Shown here in pieces: positions 39,270-50,075 of a DNA stretch of 64,000 nucleotides. The stretch is from Planctomycetota bacterium (GTDB lineage Bacteria > Planctomycetota > Phycisphaerae > WQYP01), in the NCBI GenBank assembly GCA_021790385.1, contig JAJYDW010000012.1:1-64000 (forward strand), read 5' to 3'. How positions within the stretch are numbered: the stretch's first letter is position 1; the number at the start of each line of letters is the position of its first letter. A program made the translations under genes and the position numbers. The notes beneath the pieces were generated by a model. The model was not told the origin of the DNA, did not search any database, and saw only the letters and a list, made by a program, of their open reading frames with translations.

Positions 39270-40583
39270 ATGGCGGCAAATCCGGCACTGGGTGTGGTAT
39301 TTCATTGGATCGGCGGGTTAGCCTCGGCGAGTTTTTATGTGCCGTATCGCAAGGTGCGGCATTGGTCGTGGGAAACGTATTGGCTGGTGGGAGGATTTTT
39401 TTCATGGATTATTGCCCCGGTAGTTTTTGCCACGCTGCTGGTGCCGGATTTCTGGCGTGCAATTTTGAGTCCAAAATCCGAAACCATCCATTATTTCAGC
39501 AATACAATACAACTGCACAATAGTGGTATCCTCCTGCTAACCTACATGTTCGGTGCGTTGTGGGGATTGGGCGGATTAACCTTTGGCTTGACTATGCGTT
39601 ACCTTGGTATTGGACTGGGAATGGCCATTGCGCTGAGCTATTGCGCCGCTTTTGGCACGCTGATGCCGCCGATTTTTAACGGTTCGATTGTGCATATTGC
39701 CCATACGCTTTCCGGGCAGATCATTTTATTGGGGGTGGTGGTATGTCTGCTGGGCATTGGCCTAAGCGGGGCGGCGGGAATGGCCAAGGAAAAAGAAATG
39801 CCGGAAGCGCAGAAAAAAGCTACCGTGAAGGAGTTCAACTTTGGTAAAGGCATTCTGGTAGCCACGTTCTCGGGGATTATGAGCGCGAGCTTTGCCTATG
39901 GCCTGGCGGCGGGCACGCCGATTAATGTCATGGCCCGACATCTGTTGGCGCAGCATCACCGCGCTGTATTTTGGGATGGTCTGCCGGCGTTGATTGTCGT
40001 ACTGTTGGGCGGATTTACCACCAATTTCATCTGGTGCGCGGTTTTGCACCTGCGACATCGCAGTGCCCATGAATACCTGGCCTCCAGGGCCAGGGCGGAT
40101 GAAAATCGCCTGGTGACGGCGGTGGATGGTCCGGGTTATACCGAGCTGCCGGAAGCTTTACCTGCGGTGAAGGCTGCTGACAGCCGGCGGATTCCCGTTC
40201 CACTGCTGCTCAATTATGCCTTTTGCGCCGTAGCGGGTACGCTGTGGTACCTGCAGTTTTTCTTTTATACCATGGGGCAAACGCAAATGGGGCCGTATAA
40301 ATTTTCCGGGTGGACGCTGCACATGGCCAGTATCATTATTTTTGCCACATTGTGGGGGGTAGTGCTGCATGAATGGAAAGGCTCGAGCAAACGTACGCAT
40401 ATCATCATCGGCGCAGGTTTGGCGGTGCTGATTGGCTCGACGGTAATTGTGGGCTATGGCAATTATTTAAAAATCAGGCAAAAGACATCCGCGCCGGCGG
40501 TGCATAAAGCACAGGCGGCCCTGCGGTCCCAGGGAGGTTTCAGGGCGAAGGATTCATTGGCGAGTGTGTGGAGACTACCATAA
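39270..40583 (+). CDS. L-rhamnose/proton symporter RhaT-like transporter
   Basis: GVVFHWIGGLASASFYVPYRKVRHWSWETYWLVGGFFSWIIAPVVFA; LWGLGGLTFGLTMRYLGIGLGMAIALSYCAAFGTLMPP; about 10 TM. Confidence 0.88.
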   Translation: MAANPALGVVFHWIGGLASASFYVPYRKVRHWSWETYWLVGGFFSWIIAPVVFATLLVPDFWRAILSPKSETIHYFSNTIQLHNSGILLLTYMFGALWGLGGLTFGLTMRYLGIGLGMAIALSYCAAFGTLMPPIFNGSIVHIAHTLSGQIILLGVVVCLLGIGLSGAAGMAKEKEMPEAQKKATVKEFNFGKGILVATFSGIMSASFAYGLAAGTPINVMARHLLAQHHRAVFWDGLPALIVVLLGGFTTNFIWCAVLHLRHRSAHEYLASRARADENRLVTAVDGPGYTELPEALPAVKAADSRRIPVPLLLNYAFCAVAGTLWYLQFFFYTMGQTQMGPYKFSGWTLHMASIIIFATLWGVVLHEWKGSSKRTHIIIGAGLAVLIGSTVIVGYGNYLKIRQKTSAPAVHKAQAALRSQGGFRAKDSLASVWRLP

Positions 40584-43500
40584 TGTTCAGCAGTGCAGTG
40601 GTTTATACACGACGTATATTTTCCAAGTTGTGGCTATTGGTGTTTGTGGCCAGTATGGTTGTCGGTGGAAGATTATATGCAGGAACCATTGCGGCACCGA
40701 TTCATCTGCGATGTGATGGGTCGCACAATCCAGAGGCAATAAATTCCACCGAGCCGTTTTTGAGTTGGGTCGTGCCATGGAAACGTCGAGGAGAGACGCA
40801 AAGTGCCTATCAGCTTTTGATTGCCGGCTCACGGGCGCTGCTGGCTGCCAACAAGGTCAATTTGTTTGACACGGGCAAAGTTTTCAGTTCGCAGTCTGTC
40901 AACGTTCAATACGTGCTCCACGGTACGCCGCCACTGGCGTCCGGGAGGCGTTATTTCTGGAAGGTGCGCGTGTGGAACCAGGCGGGAGTGGAATCTGCCT
41001 GGAGCAAGGTAAACTATTGGCGGGAAGGCTTGTTGTCGCATGGAAATTGGAACAAGGCCCAATGGATCGGTATTCCACGTCCGCGCCAAAGCATGGCTTT
41101 GCATCCGTGTTTCTGGATCTGGTACCCGGAAGGATCGCCAGCCCAGGCTGCCCCGGTCGGTTCGCGCTATTTCCGCAGGATTATTAAACTTCCGGCCCGG
41201 CCGCGGCTGGTTTCGGCAACATGCACCATGACCGCAGATAATGCTTTTGTTATGCGGATCAATGGTCATCGCGCCGCCAGTGGCAGCAATTTTAACACGG
41301 CACCAATTACGCAGGTAACGGAGCTTTTTCATCCCGGGCGCAATGTCGTGGATTTAACGGCGGTGAATCAGGGCCGCACACCCAATCCCGCCGGCCTTAT
41401 CGGCGATCTGCATTTTGTATTTGCGCATGGCAAATCCCTGGACATTCGCACCAATGCACGCTGGCAAGCAGCCCGGCAGCCGAACCGGGGTTGGAAATCA
41501 TCTCTGGTGCTGGGCCGCTATGGCATGGGGCCGTGGGGCCAGGTGGGCGTATCGACGCGCCGGCAATCCGCGGTTTACCTGCGGCACAAATTTACACTGC
41601 GTGCTCCCGTTGAACGAGCCATTGTGTATTTCTGCGGTCTGGGCTTAAGCAAGCTCTATTTTAACGGTCACGCCGCCAGTCACAACCAGCTTTCTCCACC
41701 GTTGAGTTGGTATCCCAAGCGGTGTTATTATGTTGCGTACAATGTAACCAAGCTGTTGCGACCGGGCAGCAACGTCATGGGCGCGATTCTAGGTAATGGT
41801 CGCATGTATGGTATGCCGGGCTACACCATCAACATTCCACCACGGATGATTTTGTTGTTGCGTATCCGCTATGCCGATGGGTCCAAGGCCGTGGTTGTCA
41901 GTAATAATCAATGGAAAGAAACGGAACACGGACCGATCCGGATGAACAATGAATACAATGGTGAAACCTATGACACTCGCATGGAAATGCCCGGCTGGGA
42001 TACCGTGGGTTTTGATGCCGCCGGATGGAAACCTGCCCGATCGGTGCATTCACCGGGTGGACGTCTGGTGGCCGAATGTCAGCCGCCGATTCGGGTGACG
42101 CAGGTGATTCATCCGGTCGCGGTACTGCATGTCGGCAAAGGCCGGTGGATTTTCGACATGGGCCAGAATATGGTGGGCTGGTGTGAGATTCATGTGAATG
42201 GTCCAGCGGGCACAACACTGGTGCTGCGGCACGCGGAGGCGCTGACCCGCGACGGCCATCGCTGGATGCCGGCCCTGGGGCCAGGCCGACGCCTGATTGC
42301 CGCAGAGAAGGCCCACCCTGGCGGACTGGGACTGTACACCGCGAATCTTCGCTCGGCCCAACAAACCGACACGCTGATTCTTAACGGCAAGCCCATCATC
42401 TGGCATCCGATTTTCACCTATCACGGTTTTCGGTATGTGGAATTGATGGGTTATCCGGGTCGGCCGAATCGTTCCACCCTGGAGGGCCAGGAAGTGCACG
42501 ATGAGTTGTCGGCGGCCGGCGGGTTTGCCTGTTCGGACCCGTTGGTGAATCAGATTTATCATAATTGTAAATGGGGAATCCAGGACAACTACCGCAGCAT
42601 TCCGACCGATTGTCCGCAGCGAGATGAACGCCAGGGATGGATGGGGGATCGCAGCGCGGAATCAAAGGGTGAAATGTTCATTTACAATGTTGAGCGATTT
42701 TATGATAAGTGGTTGTGGGATATCCAAGATGGGCAAAAACCCGATGGGGACATCGCCGATGTCAATCCGCCGTATTGGAATATCTACAGCCACGACGTAA
42801 CCTGGCCCGGCACGTTCATCATGGTGGCAGACCATCTTTACGTGCAATATGGGCAAACTGCTCCTATCCGGGAGCATTATGCGGCCATGGTTCGGTGGGT
42901 CGATTATCAGATGAAAATGGTTCACCAGGGGATTGATTCGAATGGCGGCTTCGGCGACTGGGATTCGCCGCCGCATGCCCATTCCACCAACATTGGCTCG
43001 CACGATCCCAACCGCAGCACGCCAGGCCCGCTGCTGGCTACGGCCAGCATGTATAAGTATCTGCGTATTATGGCCAGGTTTGCCGGGTTATTGCATAAAC
43101 CAGCCGATCAGCGGCGCTGGTTGGCTGATGCCAGGAACCTGTACGCGGGCTTCCAGACCCTGTGGGATGCCAAGGGTGGTTTCTATGGCAATGGTTCTGA
43201 TACTTCCTGCCTTCTCCCGCTGGCGGTGGGAATCATTCCAGCCGCCCGGCAGGCGGCAGTGGAACATCGTCTGGTCTGGCTGATTCACCAGCATCAACAT
43301 GGGCATTTGTATTGCGGCCTTATTGGCATGCAATGGGCATTTGCGGCGTTAAACTGCATTCACGAAACACCTCTGGCCTGGACATGGCTTAATAAGACTA
43401 CGTATCCAAGTTACGGTTACATGATCAAACACGGTGCCACCACCCTATGGGAAAACTGGAACGGCAACACTGCCGGCTCGGGTATGAATTCGATGAATCA

Positions 43501-43891
43501 TGTGATGCTTATCGGCGATATGGTGAGCTGGTTGTATCAGGATTTGGGGGGAATCCGGGCTGATGTCGCAGATCCTGGCTTCAAGCGAATCATCATGTGC
43601 CCGCATCTGGAGAAGAATCTCACGTGGTTTAAGTGCTTTCACCGCTCGCCTTATGGCACCATTGTGAGCAACTGGAAAATAACCCGCAATCATCAGTTCC
43701 ACTGGCACGTGGAAATTCCCGCCAATTCCAGTGCGCTGGTGGAAATTCCAACCAGGTCCGCGGCGGCGGTGCGTTTGAATTCCAAGGCACTGCCGAAGAA
43801 AAGCTGGATCAAATACGTGCGGATGGCCAGAGGTCGTGCGATATACCGGGTTCAATCCGGAACATATAATTTCAGCGCACCGTTGCCCTGA
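40583..43891 (+). CDS. GH78 alpha-L-rhamnosidase
   Basis: PTDCPQRDERQGWMGDRSAESKGEMFIYNVERFYDKWLWDIQD; PSYGYMIKHGATTLWENWNG; signal peptide. Confidence 0.93.
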   Translation: MFSSAVVYTRRIFSKLWLLVFVASMVVGGRLYAGTIAAPIHLRCDGSHNPEAINSTEPFLSWVVPWKRRGETQSAYQLLIAGSRALLAANKVNLFDTGKVFSSQSVNVQYVLHGTPPLASGRRYFWKVRVWNQAGVESAWSKVNYWREGLLSHGNWNKAQWIGIPRPRQSMALHPCFWIWYPEGSPAQAAPVGSRYFRRIIKLPARPRLVSATCTMTADNAFVMRINGHRAASGSNFNTAPITQVTELFHPGRNVVDLTAVNQGRTPNPAGLIGDLHFVFAHGKSLDIRTNARWQAARQPNRGWKSSLVLGRYGMGPWGQVGVSTRRQSAVYLRHKFTLRAPVERAIVYFCGLGLSKLYFNGHAASHNQLSPPLSWYPKRCYYVAYNVTKLLRPGSNVMGAILGNGRMYGMPGYTINIPPRMILLLRIRYADGSKAVVVSNNQWKETEHGPIRMNNEYNGETYDTRMEMPGWDTVGFDAAGWKPARSVHSPGGRLVAECQPPIRVTQVIHPVAVLHVGKGRWIFDMGQNMVGWCEIHVNGPAGTTLVLRHAEALTRDGHRWMPALGPGRRLIAAEKAHPGGLGLYTANLRSAQQTDTLILNGKPIIWHPIFTYHGFRYVELMGYPGRPNRSTLEGQEVHDELSAAGGFACSDPLVNQIYHNCKWGIQDNYRSIPTDCPQRDERQGWMGDRSAESKGEMFIYNVERFYDKWLWDIQDGQKPDGDIADVNPPYWNIYSHDVTWPGTFIMVADHLYVQYGQTAPIREHYAAMVRWVDYQMKMVHQGIDSNGGFGDWDSPPHAHSTNIGSHDPNRSTPGPLLATASMYKYLRIMARFAGLLHKPADQRRWLADARNLYAGFQTLWDAKGGFYGNGSDTSCLLPLAVGIIPAARQAAVEHRLVWLIHQHQHGHLYCGLIGMQWAFAALNCIHETPLAWTWLNKTTYPSYGYMIKHGATTLWENWNGNTAGSGMNSMNHVMLIGDMVSWLYQDLGGIRADVADPGFKRIIMCPHLEKNLTWFKCFHRSPYGTIVSNWKITRNHQFHWHVEIPANSSALVEIPTRSAAAVRLNSKALPKKSWIKYVRMARGRAIYRVQSGTYNFSAPLP

Positions 43892-43893
43892 TT

Positions 43894-46074
43894 TTGAGCG
43901 CCGCAAATGTGGTTCACAACCGGAGCACGCCAGTGGTGATGATTACAAAATGGTGTGGATGCCCACCGCGCCGGTTCCTGCGGTGTCTGATGCTTGTCCT
44001 GACACTCTGGTTGGTGTCCCATAAGCAAGCCTTGTCGGCATCAGCACAATTTCCAGCCCCTTCACGTCCATGGTGTCTGGGACATAGTCGGTACTTTGCC
44101 ATTTGCGTCATCGACAGGGCTACGGGACGTGGCATTCCTCTGGTACGTCTGCAAACCGACAACGCAATCCGCTTCTATACCGACAGCAATGGGATTGTCG
44201 CTTTTTACGAACCGGGCCTTATGCATCGGCACGTTTTCTTTTCCATCAAAAGCCCGGGCTACCGCTATCCCAAAAATGGCTTTGGGTTTCGCGGTATTTC
44301 GCTGCGGATTCATCCGGGCGGACATACCACCTTGCGTATGCGGCGGGTGGAGATTGCCCAGCGGCTTTACCGTATAACGGGGGCGGGAATTTACCGCGAC
44401 AGCTTGTTGGTGGGTGCGGCAATCCCGATCCGGCAGCCGGTACTGAACGGATCGGTATTCGGCAGTGATGGAGCCATGCCCACCGTGTTTAAGGGCAAAA
44501 TTTACTGGTTCTGGGGTGATACGCTGGAGCCGCAGTACCCTCTCGGCAATTTTGCGGTAACCGGAGCCACATCAATGCTGCCTGGAAAGGGCGGGTTGAA
44601 TCCACAAGTGGGCATCAATTTGCATTATTTTCTGGATCGTCATGGTCGACCCGCGCCCATGACCGCCATTCCCGGCCCCGGACCCACCTGGATTGCCGCG
44701 CCCACGGTGCTGCCCGATCGTCACGGGCGATCCGCCCTGTATGCCACTTTCATGAAAGTAGGCAAGCATTTTGATCTTTATCGGCGGGGACTTCTCAAGT
44801 TCAACACATACAAACATCAGTTTCAAACGGTGACGACATTTTCATCCGCCTGGCCTCTGCTCCAGCATGGTGCCCCACCGGACGGGCACACCTTTATCAC
44901 CCAACGCCATGGTCAACGCTGGATTTACTTTGCAAATCCTTTGCCGCTGATCCGCGTTCCGGCTCTGGCCAGCGCCTTGGCCTCCATGGACGACTATCAG
45001 GCCTTTACCTGCCTGCAACCAGGTAGCAATGCGCAACATCCGCGTTTTAATCTCGGCCAGAATGGTGCCCTTCGCTGGCGCTGGCAAACAAACACTGGAC
45101 CAGTGAATCCGTGGACATTCGACCGGTGGAACCAACAGGGCAAAGTTCACCTGTACATTGCCCCGATACGGGATGTAACCACCGGTAAGCCGGTAATTAT
45201 TCATGCCGGTTGCGTGAATTGGAATCCGTACCTGAATCGGTGGCTGCTGATCGGCGAAAGCGCTAACGCTTTGCAGGCAACCATTCAAAAGAAAATGATC
45301 AACGGCAAACCGTGGGTATGCACAGCCAACATTCACCTTAAACGCATCGGCAACAAGGGCTGGATGGTGGTCAACAACGGCAGTACCAGTTCGCTCGGTG
45401 ATATCTATGCCGCCGTCGGCGATACACCGCTGGGGCCTTGGGTGTATGCCCAACGGGTGGTTAATTTTCCCCGGATGAGCTTTTATAATCCGAGCGAAGA
45501 TTGGTTTTTCAATCAGCACCGGAGTCGGATAGTATTTTTTGAAGCAACTTATTGTAATATGTTCAGTTCTTCGCGTACACCTACGCCCCGCTACAACTAC
45601 AATCAGTTGATGTACTCTCTGAACTTGGCTGACACCCGGTTGCTCCTGCCAGTAGCGCTGTATGGCACCGGCCCGGCGAATCCCGCCGTGGCTCTTCGGC
45701 CAGCAAACAGGCTTCGCCATGCACGTGTTGGCCGGTACATTGCCTTTTTTGCCTTATCCCAGACCCGCCCCGGTTGGCAAGCTGTTTACGTAGCATCGTC
45801 GGCGAGCGCCGGTTCTTGGCTTACACCGCGCGCACCCGGCAGCCATGCCCAGCCGCTGTTTTACGCGTACCCGATAAACGCGAGCCATGCGCCCAAGGGC
45901 CTGGTCGCCCTTGAACGTCTGGTTGGCCCGGACGGAAAGTATCTCTATACCACAAAAAGCAGGTTAAAAGTTCCCGGCTACCGGCATAGCGGCAAACCGT
46001 TCTGCCGGGTATGGCCGGCGGGATGGTTCGCGGCTTTGCCTTATGCGGTGGGAAATCCGGCAGAGAATCACTAA
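43894..46074 (+). CDS. Exported protein, possibly beta-propeller carbohydrate-active
   Basis: 726 aa; SDGAMPTVFKGKIYWFWGDTLEPQYPLGNFAVTGATS, PTWIAAPTVLPDRHGRSALYATFMKV; 3 bp after the GH78 stop. Confidence 0.55.
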   Translation: MSAANVVHNRSTPVVMITKWCGCPPRRFLRCLMLVLTLWLVSHKQALSASAQFPAPSRPWCLGHSRYFAICVIDRATGRGIPLVRLQTDNAIRFYTDSNGIVAFYEPGLMHRHVFFSIKSPGYRYPKNGFGFRGISLRIHPGGHTTLRMRRVEIAQRLYRITGAGIYRDSLLVGAAIPIRQPVLNGSVFGSDGAMPTVFKGKIYWFWGDTLEPQYPLGNFAVTGATSMLPGKGGLNPQVGINLHYFLDRHGRPAPMTAIPGPGPTWIAAPTVLPDRHGRSALYATFMKVGKHFDLYRRGLLKFNTYKHQFQTVTTFSSAWPLLQHGAPPDGHTFITQRHGQRWIYFANPLPLIRVPALASALASMDDYQAFTCLQPGSNAQHPRFNLGQNGALRWRWQTNTGPVNPWTFDRWNQQGKVHLYIAPIRDVTTGKPVIIHAGCVNWNPYLNRWLLIGESANALQATIQKKMINGKPWVCTANIHLKRIGNKGWMVVNNGSTSSLGDIYAAVGDTPLGPWVYAQRVVNFPRMSFYNPSEDWFFNQHRSRIVFFEATYCNMFSSSRTPTPRYNYNQLMYSLNLADTRLLLPVALYGTGPANPAVALRPANRLRHARVGRYIAFFALSQTRPGWQAVYVASSASAGSWLTPRAPGSHAQPLFYAYPINASHAPKGLVALERLVGPDGKYLYTTKSRLKVPGYRHSGKPFCRVWPAGWFAALPYAVGNPAENH

Positions 46075-46224
46075 TGTGCTCCATAAATGATATAATAACA
46101 TTACGAAGCCACGTTATCGGTTGTCTAAAAACAACTAAAAATTGGCGTTTTCAAGCGATTTATGCCAAAAGGTGGTTGGACAATAATTGCGGTAAAATAG
46201 CCCTGAAAAAATTTATTTTTTCTC

Positions 46225-46338
46225 TTGCAATGCAATTTACGATCTGTTATGATATGGCTTATCGAAGGTTGCAGAGTTGTGTTGATCCTGCGGCATGGTT
46301 TCAAGTGTTTTGGGCCACAGGCCCGGAAGGAGTTACGT
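46225..46338 (+). promoter_or_regulatory. Promoter and conserved leader RNA, copy B
   Basis: TTGCAA (46225-46230), 17 nt, TATGAT (46248-46253); P1 hairpin 46269-46293; GGAAGGAG RBS. Confidence 0.75.
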
Positions 46339-47229
46339 ATGTTTATGGGTAACAGGAAATGTATGGTTGTGCTCATGGGGCTGGCGGCATCGGCGTTGGC
46401 GCTCGCCCCGCCGATCGCGCCACCGGCTGCGGCCTCGATCACGCTGCCGGTCTTGCCGTCTGGACTGATGGTGAATTACGAGTCCGCCAATTACGACGCC
46501 AGCACCGGTGTTTGGACTGACACCTCCGGCAACGCCAACAACGCCAGCGTGGCCAATGCTGCTACCTATAACCAACTTTCCTCAAACGGTACGCCCACGC
46601 TGGTTACCAATGCCACACCGAACGGGTCGTCGGCGGTCCAATTCACATTCTCGGCGACCGCGCCGGGGACGCTCGGCCAATCGCTTGGCCTGACGACACC
46701 GCTGAGCTCCAGCATAGGCTTCACGATTTTCGCCTATATATTGCCGTCATCCGCGATGGCCACGGCCAATGGCGGATTTGTGGGAGGGCAGGGAGGCTCG
46801 CTTGAATACCGTCTCGCGAATACGTTCCATCAGGACCTGCTTGTGGAGGACACTGCAGATTTGGGCATGTCCAGCACCGCCCTGTCCGACGCCAGTTGGA
46901 ACAATATCAACGTCACCGCCAGCAGTGTTGGGGGTGGCGGTGGATATTTCCGCTTCAACGGAAGTGCAGATGGCACCACCACCGCGCCGAGTGGCGCCTT
47001 TAACCCGATCCAGGCGATAGGCGACGGTAATGTCAATGGTACCGAATACTTCGCGGGGGAGATCGCGGGGTTGCAGATTTACAGCGGCGAATTGACCGGT
47101 GCCCAGCGAACGACCGTGGAGACTTATTTTACCGATCTCTACGCCATCCCCGAACCCGCCACGCTGGGCCTGCTGGCGGCTATGGGTGTCGGACTGCTTT
47201 TGCTGGGTCGTAAGCGCCCACAAGCGTGA
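46339..47229 (+). CDS. PEP-CTERM sorting-domain protein with LamG/ConA-like domain
   Basis: MFMGNRKCMVVLMGLAASALALA...SIGFTIFAYILPSS...AGLQIYSGELTGAQR...IPEPATLGLLAAMGVGLLLLGRKRPQA. Confidence 0.92.
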   Translation: MFMGNRKCMVVLMGLAASALALAPPIAPPAAASITLPVLPSGLMVNYESANYDASTGVWTDTSGNANNASVANAATYNQLSSNGTPTLVTNATPNGSSAVQFTFSATAPGTLGQSLGLTTPLSSSIGFTIFAYILPSSAMATANGGFVGGQGGSLEYRLANTFHQDLLVEDTADLGMSSTALSDASWNNINVTASSVGGGGGYFRFNGSADGTTTAPSGAFNPIQAIGDGNVNGTEYFAGEIAGLQIYSGELTGAQRTTVETYFTDLYAIPEPATLGLLAAMGVGLLLLGRKRPQA

Positions 47230-47243
47230 GAGCCACGCTTTTT
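47223..47243 (+). terminator. Candidate rho-independent terminator overlapping the stop codon
   Basis: AGCGTG-AGAGC-CACGCT then TTTT. Confidence 0.6.
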
Positions 47244-47356
47244 CCAGAGGCCGGTGGCACCATGCCATCAGCCTCTTTTTCTCTGGTGCGGCGGCATATC
47301 AACTGGGCTTACTACTGATTGGGTAGTGCGACGAACGGCTATGTAATGGTGGACTC

Positions 47357-48433
47357 ATGAATGTGTTGTACCCTTTACGATGTCGCGGTGAGGATAGCCA
47401 GGGGCGTGATGCGTATTTACGTATCAGGAAGTGCTGCTGTCTTCCAACACGACGTAGCCGTAGCTGCTTTCGCCAGCCCCTACACGGTTTTACTCTCGTC
47501 GAGCTATTGGTGGTCATCTCCATCATCGCCTTGCTCATTTCTCTGCTGTTGCCGGCTTTGGCCTCCGCCCGGCAAAGTGCCCAGCAGATCGTTTGCGCAA
47601 GCAATATGCGCCAGCTGGGCCAGGCGCTGCACGAGTATTTCGTCACGGACAACGGTTTTTTTCCGCTCGACGGCCTGCTGTTTCCGCATAAGGCCAGCTT
47701 TCCGCCGTACAGCAACGCCAAATCTAGTACCGACGTCCAGACAGCAACATTCTGGAACAACCAGCAGGATTGGCGCGTGCAGGCGGGTGTTCTCTACAAC
47801 CAGCTCAATGGCTCGCTGGCCCAGATGAGTACTGCTACGCCCTACACCATTTCTCCCACCTCCACCACCCCCGCACCGGGCAGCCCGCCACCGCTCAATC
47901 CGCAATATGCCAAAATCTTCATGTGCCCGTCCGATATGGGCAACCGCAATTCCGCTACCGCTTTAACCATGGGGCCAAGTGCCCTTCCTGGCTGCGGCGC
48001 AATTAGCGTAGGGCCATCCACCACCGGTGGTTATTGGAGTTATTCGGTCAATTCTCTGGTCAACTCGCAGTCCATCACGCTGGCCACTATTTATCCACCG
48101 ACGACATCCGGCGGTGTTCCTTCCACACCGTGGAGCTATCCACTGCGCGCCGACGCCATTCAAAATAACGCGTTCGCAGTGTTTATTGAGGAGTCCGCCC
48201 TTTTATCCAATTTCAATGATGAAGTATTGGATCCTCCCGCCTTCAATCTGGGTGATCATTTAACTTCCCGCCATAACGGTCAGGGCAATATCGGCTTCCT
48301 GGATGGCAGCGTGCAAAGCGTGCCCGCGGTGGAATTTAACAATGCCCCGTCGGTTACCGGTGGTGGCACTTATTCTTTGCAATCCGCTATGCAATACCCC
48401 ATTACTCGATGGTTTATTCCGGTGTTGCCGTAA
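47357..48433 (+). CDS. Prepilin-type N-terminal cleavage/methylation domain protein
   Basis: [51 protein letters not shown]-terminal [14 protein letters not shown]. Confidence 0.9.
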   Translation: MNVLYPLRCRGEDSQGRDAYLRIRKCCCLPTRRSRSCFRQPLHGFTLVELLVVISIIALLISLLLPALASARQSAQQIVCASNMRQLGQALHEYFVTDNGFFPLDGLLFPHKASFPPYSNAKSSTDVQTATFWNNQQDWRVQAGVLYNQLNGSLAQMSTATPYTISPTSTTPAPGSPPPLNPQYAKIFMCPSDMGNRNSATALTMGPSALPGCGAISVGPSTTGGYWSYSVNSLVNSQSITLATIYPPTTSGGVPSTPWSYPLRADAIQNNAFAVFIEESALLSNFNDEVLDPPAFNLGDHLTSRHNGQGNIGFLDGSVQSVPAVEFNNAPSVTGGGTYSLQSAMQYPITRWFIPVLP

Positions 48434-48676
48434 AGATTCCTTCCATTCCATTCGCGGCAAAAAAATAATGTGACCGTTCACGGGCCATAAATTTGCAAAA
48501 AAATCACCAAAATGATGTGGAACCCAGAGTTAATGAGGCGTAAAAAACATACAAAATCAAGATATTAAAAGTTGAAAAGTGGCATTTTTATATTTGTTGT
48601 ACCACTTTTATTCGTACCCGGAAAGACTGGAAAATTTCGCAATATCAGAAACTTATTGTTTTTTGGAGATACCCTG

Positions 48677-49408
48677 ATGAAGTTGTTACACCGTTTTCCC
48701 TTGCTGGCTGCGGCTATTGCCTTGGTGGCATTGGCCGGTTGTCGTGCGCCGCTGGCAGTCAATCGTTCTCTGGTTCCACAACACAGCGCCTTTCAGGACA
48801 AAAACCTGCTGGGGGTCTGGCGATTGCAACATCATCATGGTGCCGGCAAACCGGTTCAAACCATCTTGTTTGTTTATCCCTTGGGTACAAAGAGGTATTT
48901 GCTCACCTGCTGCAACTTCAGGGCGGCGGCCACGTCCGATGGGCAGCCGAAACTTCAAGCAGTGCTTGCCGGCACGTTTATCGGCAGCTTAACGAGAATC
49001 CATGGTCGGCTGTGGATGAGTTGCCGCTCCATGGATCCACGCCTGATTTATTCACCCGCCATGGAAGCGTGGTGGAAAACACATGCGCCGGCTGGGCAAC
49101 CCACGAAGTATGCCGCGACCCTGAAAAAGATGGGGATGGCGGCGGGGCGGGCTACTGGAATGGCACGGGTCTTTTACCTGGTTAAACTGCAAAAGGTGTT
49201 GCCAAATAGGCTGGAGGTGTACCCGCTGTTGGTGCCCCAAAACGGTCAACATGCCGTTTTTAACGTACCTACGGGCATCCTCCATAACCGGAAAAAACTC
49301 CGCGTTTTTCTCAATTCCCACACGCTGGCGCACTTACTGCCCCGGCAGCCGTTGGTGCTGGACCGCTTGCCTTGGGCGCAGGCCGCTCCTTATATGCCGG
49401 CGCAATAA
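48677..49408 (+). CDS. Lipoprotein of an unnamed three-member family
   Basis: Lipobox VALAGC; NLLGVWRLQHHH...ILFVYPLGTKRYLL...TGMARVFYLVKLQKVLPNRLEVYPLL. Similar to the two proteins at 58214-59674. Confidence 0.7.
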   Translation: MKLLHRFPLLAAAIALVALAGCRAPLAVNRSLVPQHSAFQDKNLLGVWRLQHHHGAGKPVQTILFVYPLGTKRYLLTCCNFRAAATSDGQPKLQAVLAGTFIGSLTRIHGRLWMSCRSMDPRLIYSPAMEAWWKTHAPAGQPTKYAATLKKMGMAAGRATGMARVFYLVKLQKVLPNRLEVYPLLVPQNGQHAVFNVPTGILHNRKKLRVFLNSHTLAHLLPRQPLVLDRLPWAQAAPYMPAQ

Positions 49409-49425
49409 GGAGCCAATCGCAGAGG

Positions 49426-50040
49426 TTAGCGTTGTCGTGAAGAGCCTTGCTGTTTGGAGATTGAAACCCAATAACGTGGAATAATGCCACCACGAACTCT
49501 TTGCCGATATGCCGGATATGCCTCCGGAAATTGTCGTTGCATGAGTTTCTCTTCCTGCATGGACTTGATCCAGGCTGCCATAATAAATGCCACCAGCATC
49601 GTCAGGCCACCTGTCGTCGGCCATAACGCCAATGCCGTCCCGGTGTACGCCAGCAACAATCCGGTATAAATGGGATGCCGCACCACGGCGTAAGGCCCGC
49701 GACAAATCAATGCATGATCTTTTTTCACCGTTGCGATGCCGCTCCAATTCTTTCCCAGAATCGTGCGTGCCCAAATGGCAAACGCGATGCCACCGGCGCA
49801 CAAAACCACTCCGATTATCCGCTGTCCGGGCGATACGAACAGCAGCGGTATGTTCCTCCACGACCCGTGTGAAATAATCATGAATGCAAATAACAGCGGC
49901 AACACGTAACTCAACTGTGTCGGCAAGCTTTGGCGATAAACGGTTATTTTGTTGTTGAATGCACGTATCAGCCAATAAGCGCTCACTGTCAGCCACAGGC
50001 CTTGAATAATACGTACCGTTATCCAATGATCTAACCCCAT
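49426..50040 (-). CDS. Isoprenylcysteine carboxyl methyltransferase (ICMT)-family membrane methyltransferase
   Basis: LICRGPYAVVRHPIYTGLLLAYTGTAL...EEKLMQRQFPEAYPAYRQRV. Confidence 0.85.
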   Translation of the reverse strand: MGLDHWITVRIIQGLWLTVSAYWLIRAFNNKITVYRQSLPTQLSYVLPLLFAFMIISHGSWRNIPLLFVSPGQRIIGVVLCAGGIAFAIWARTILGKNWSGIATVKKDHALICRGPYAVVRHPIYTGLLLAYTGTALALWPTTGGLTMLVAFIMAAWIKSMQEEKLMQRQFPEAYPAYRQRVRGGIIPRYWVSISKQQGSSRQR

Positions 50041-50075
50041 ATCCTCTAATCCTGCTAAAATCGTCTTTTGTTTCT

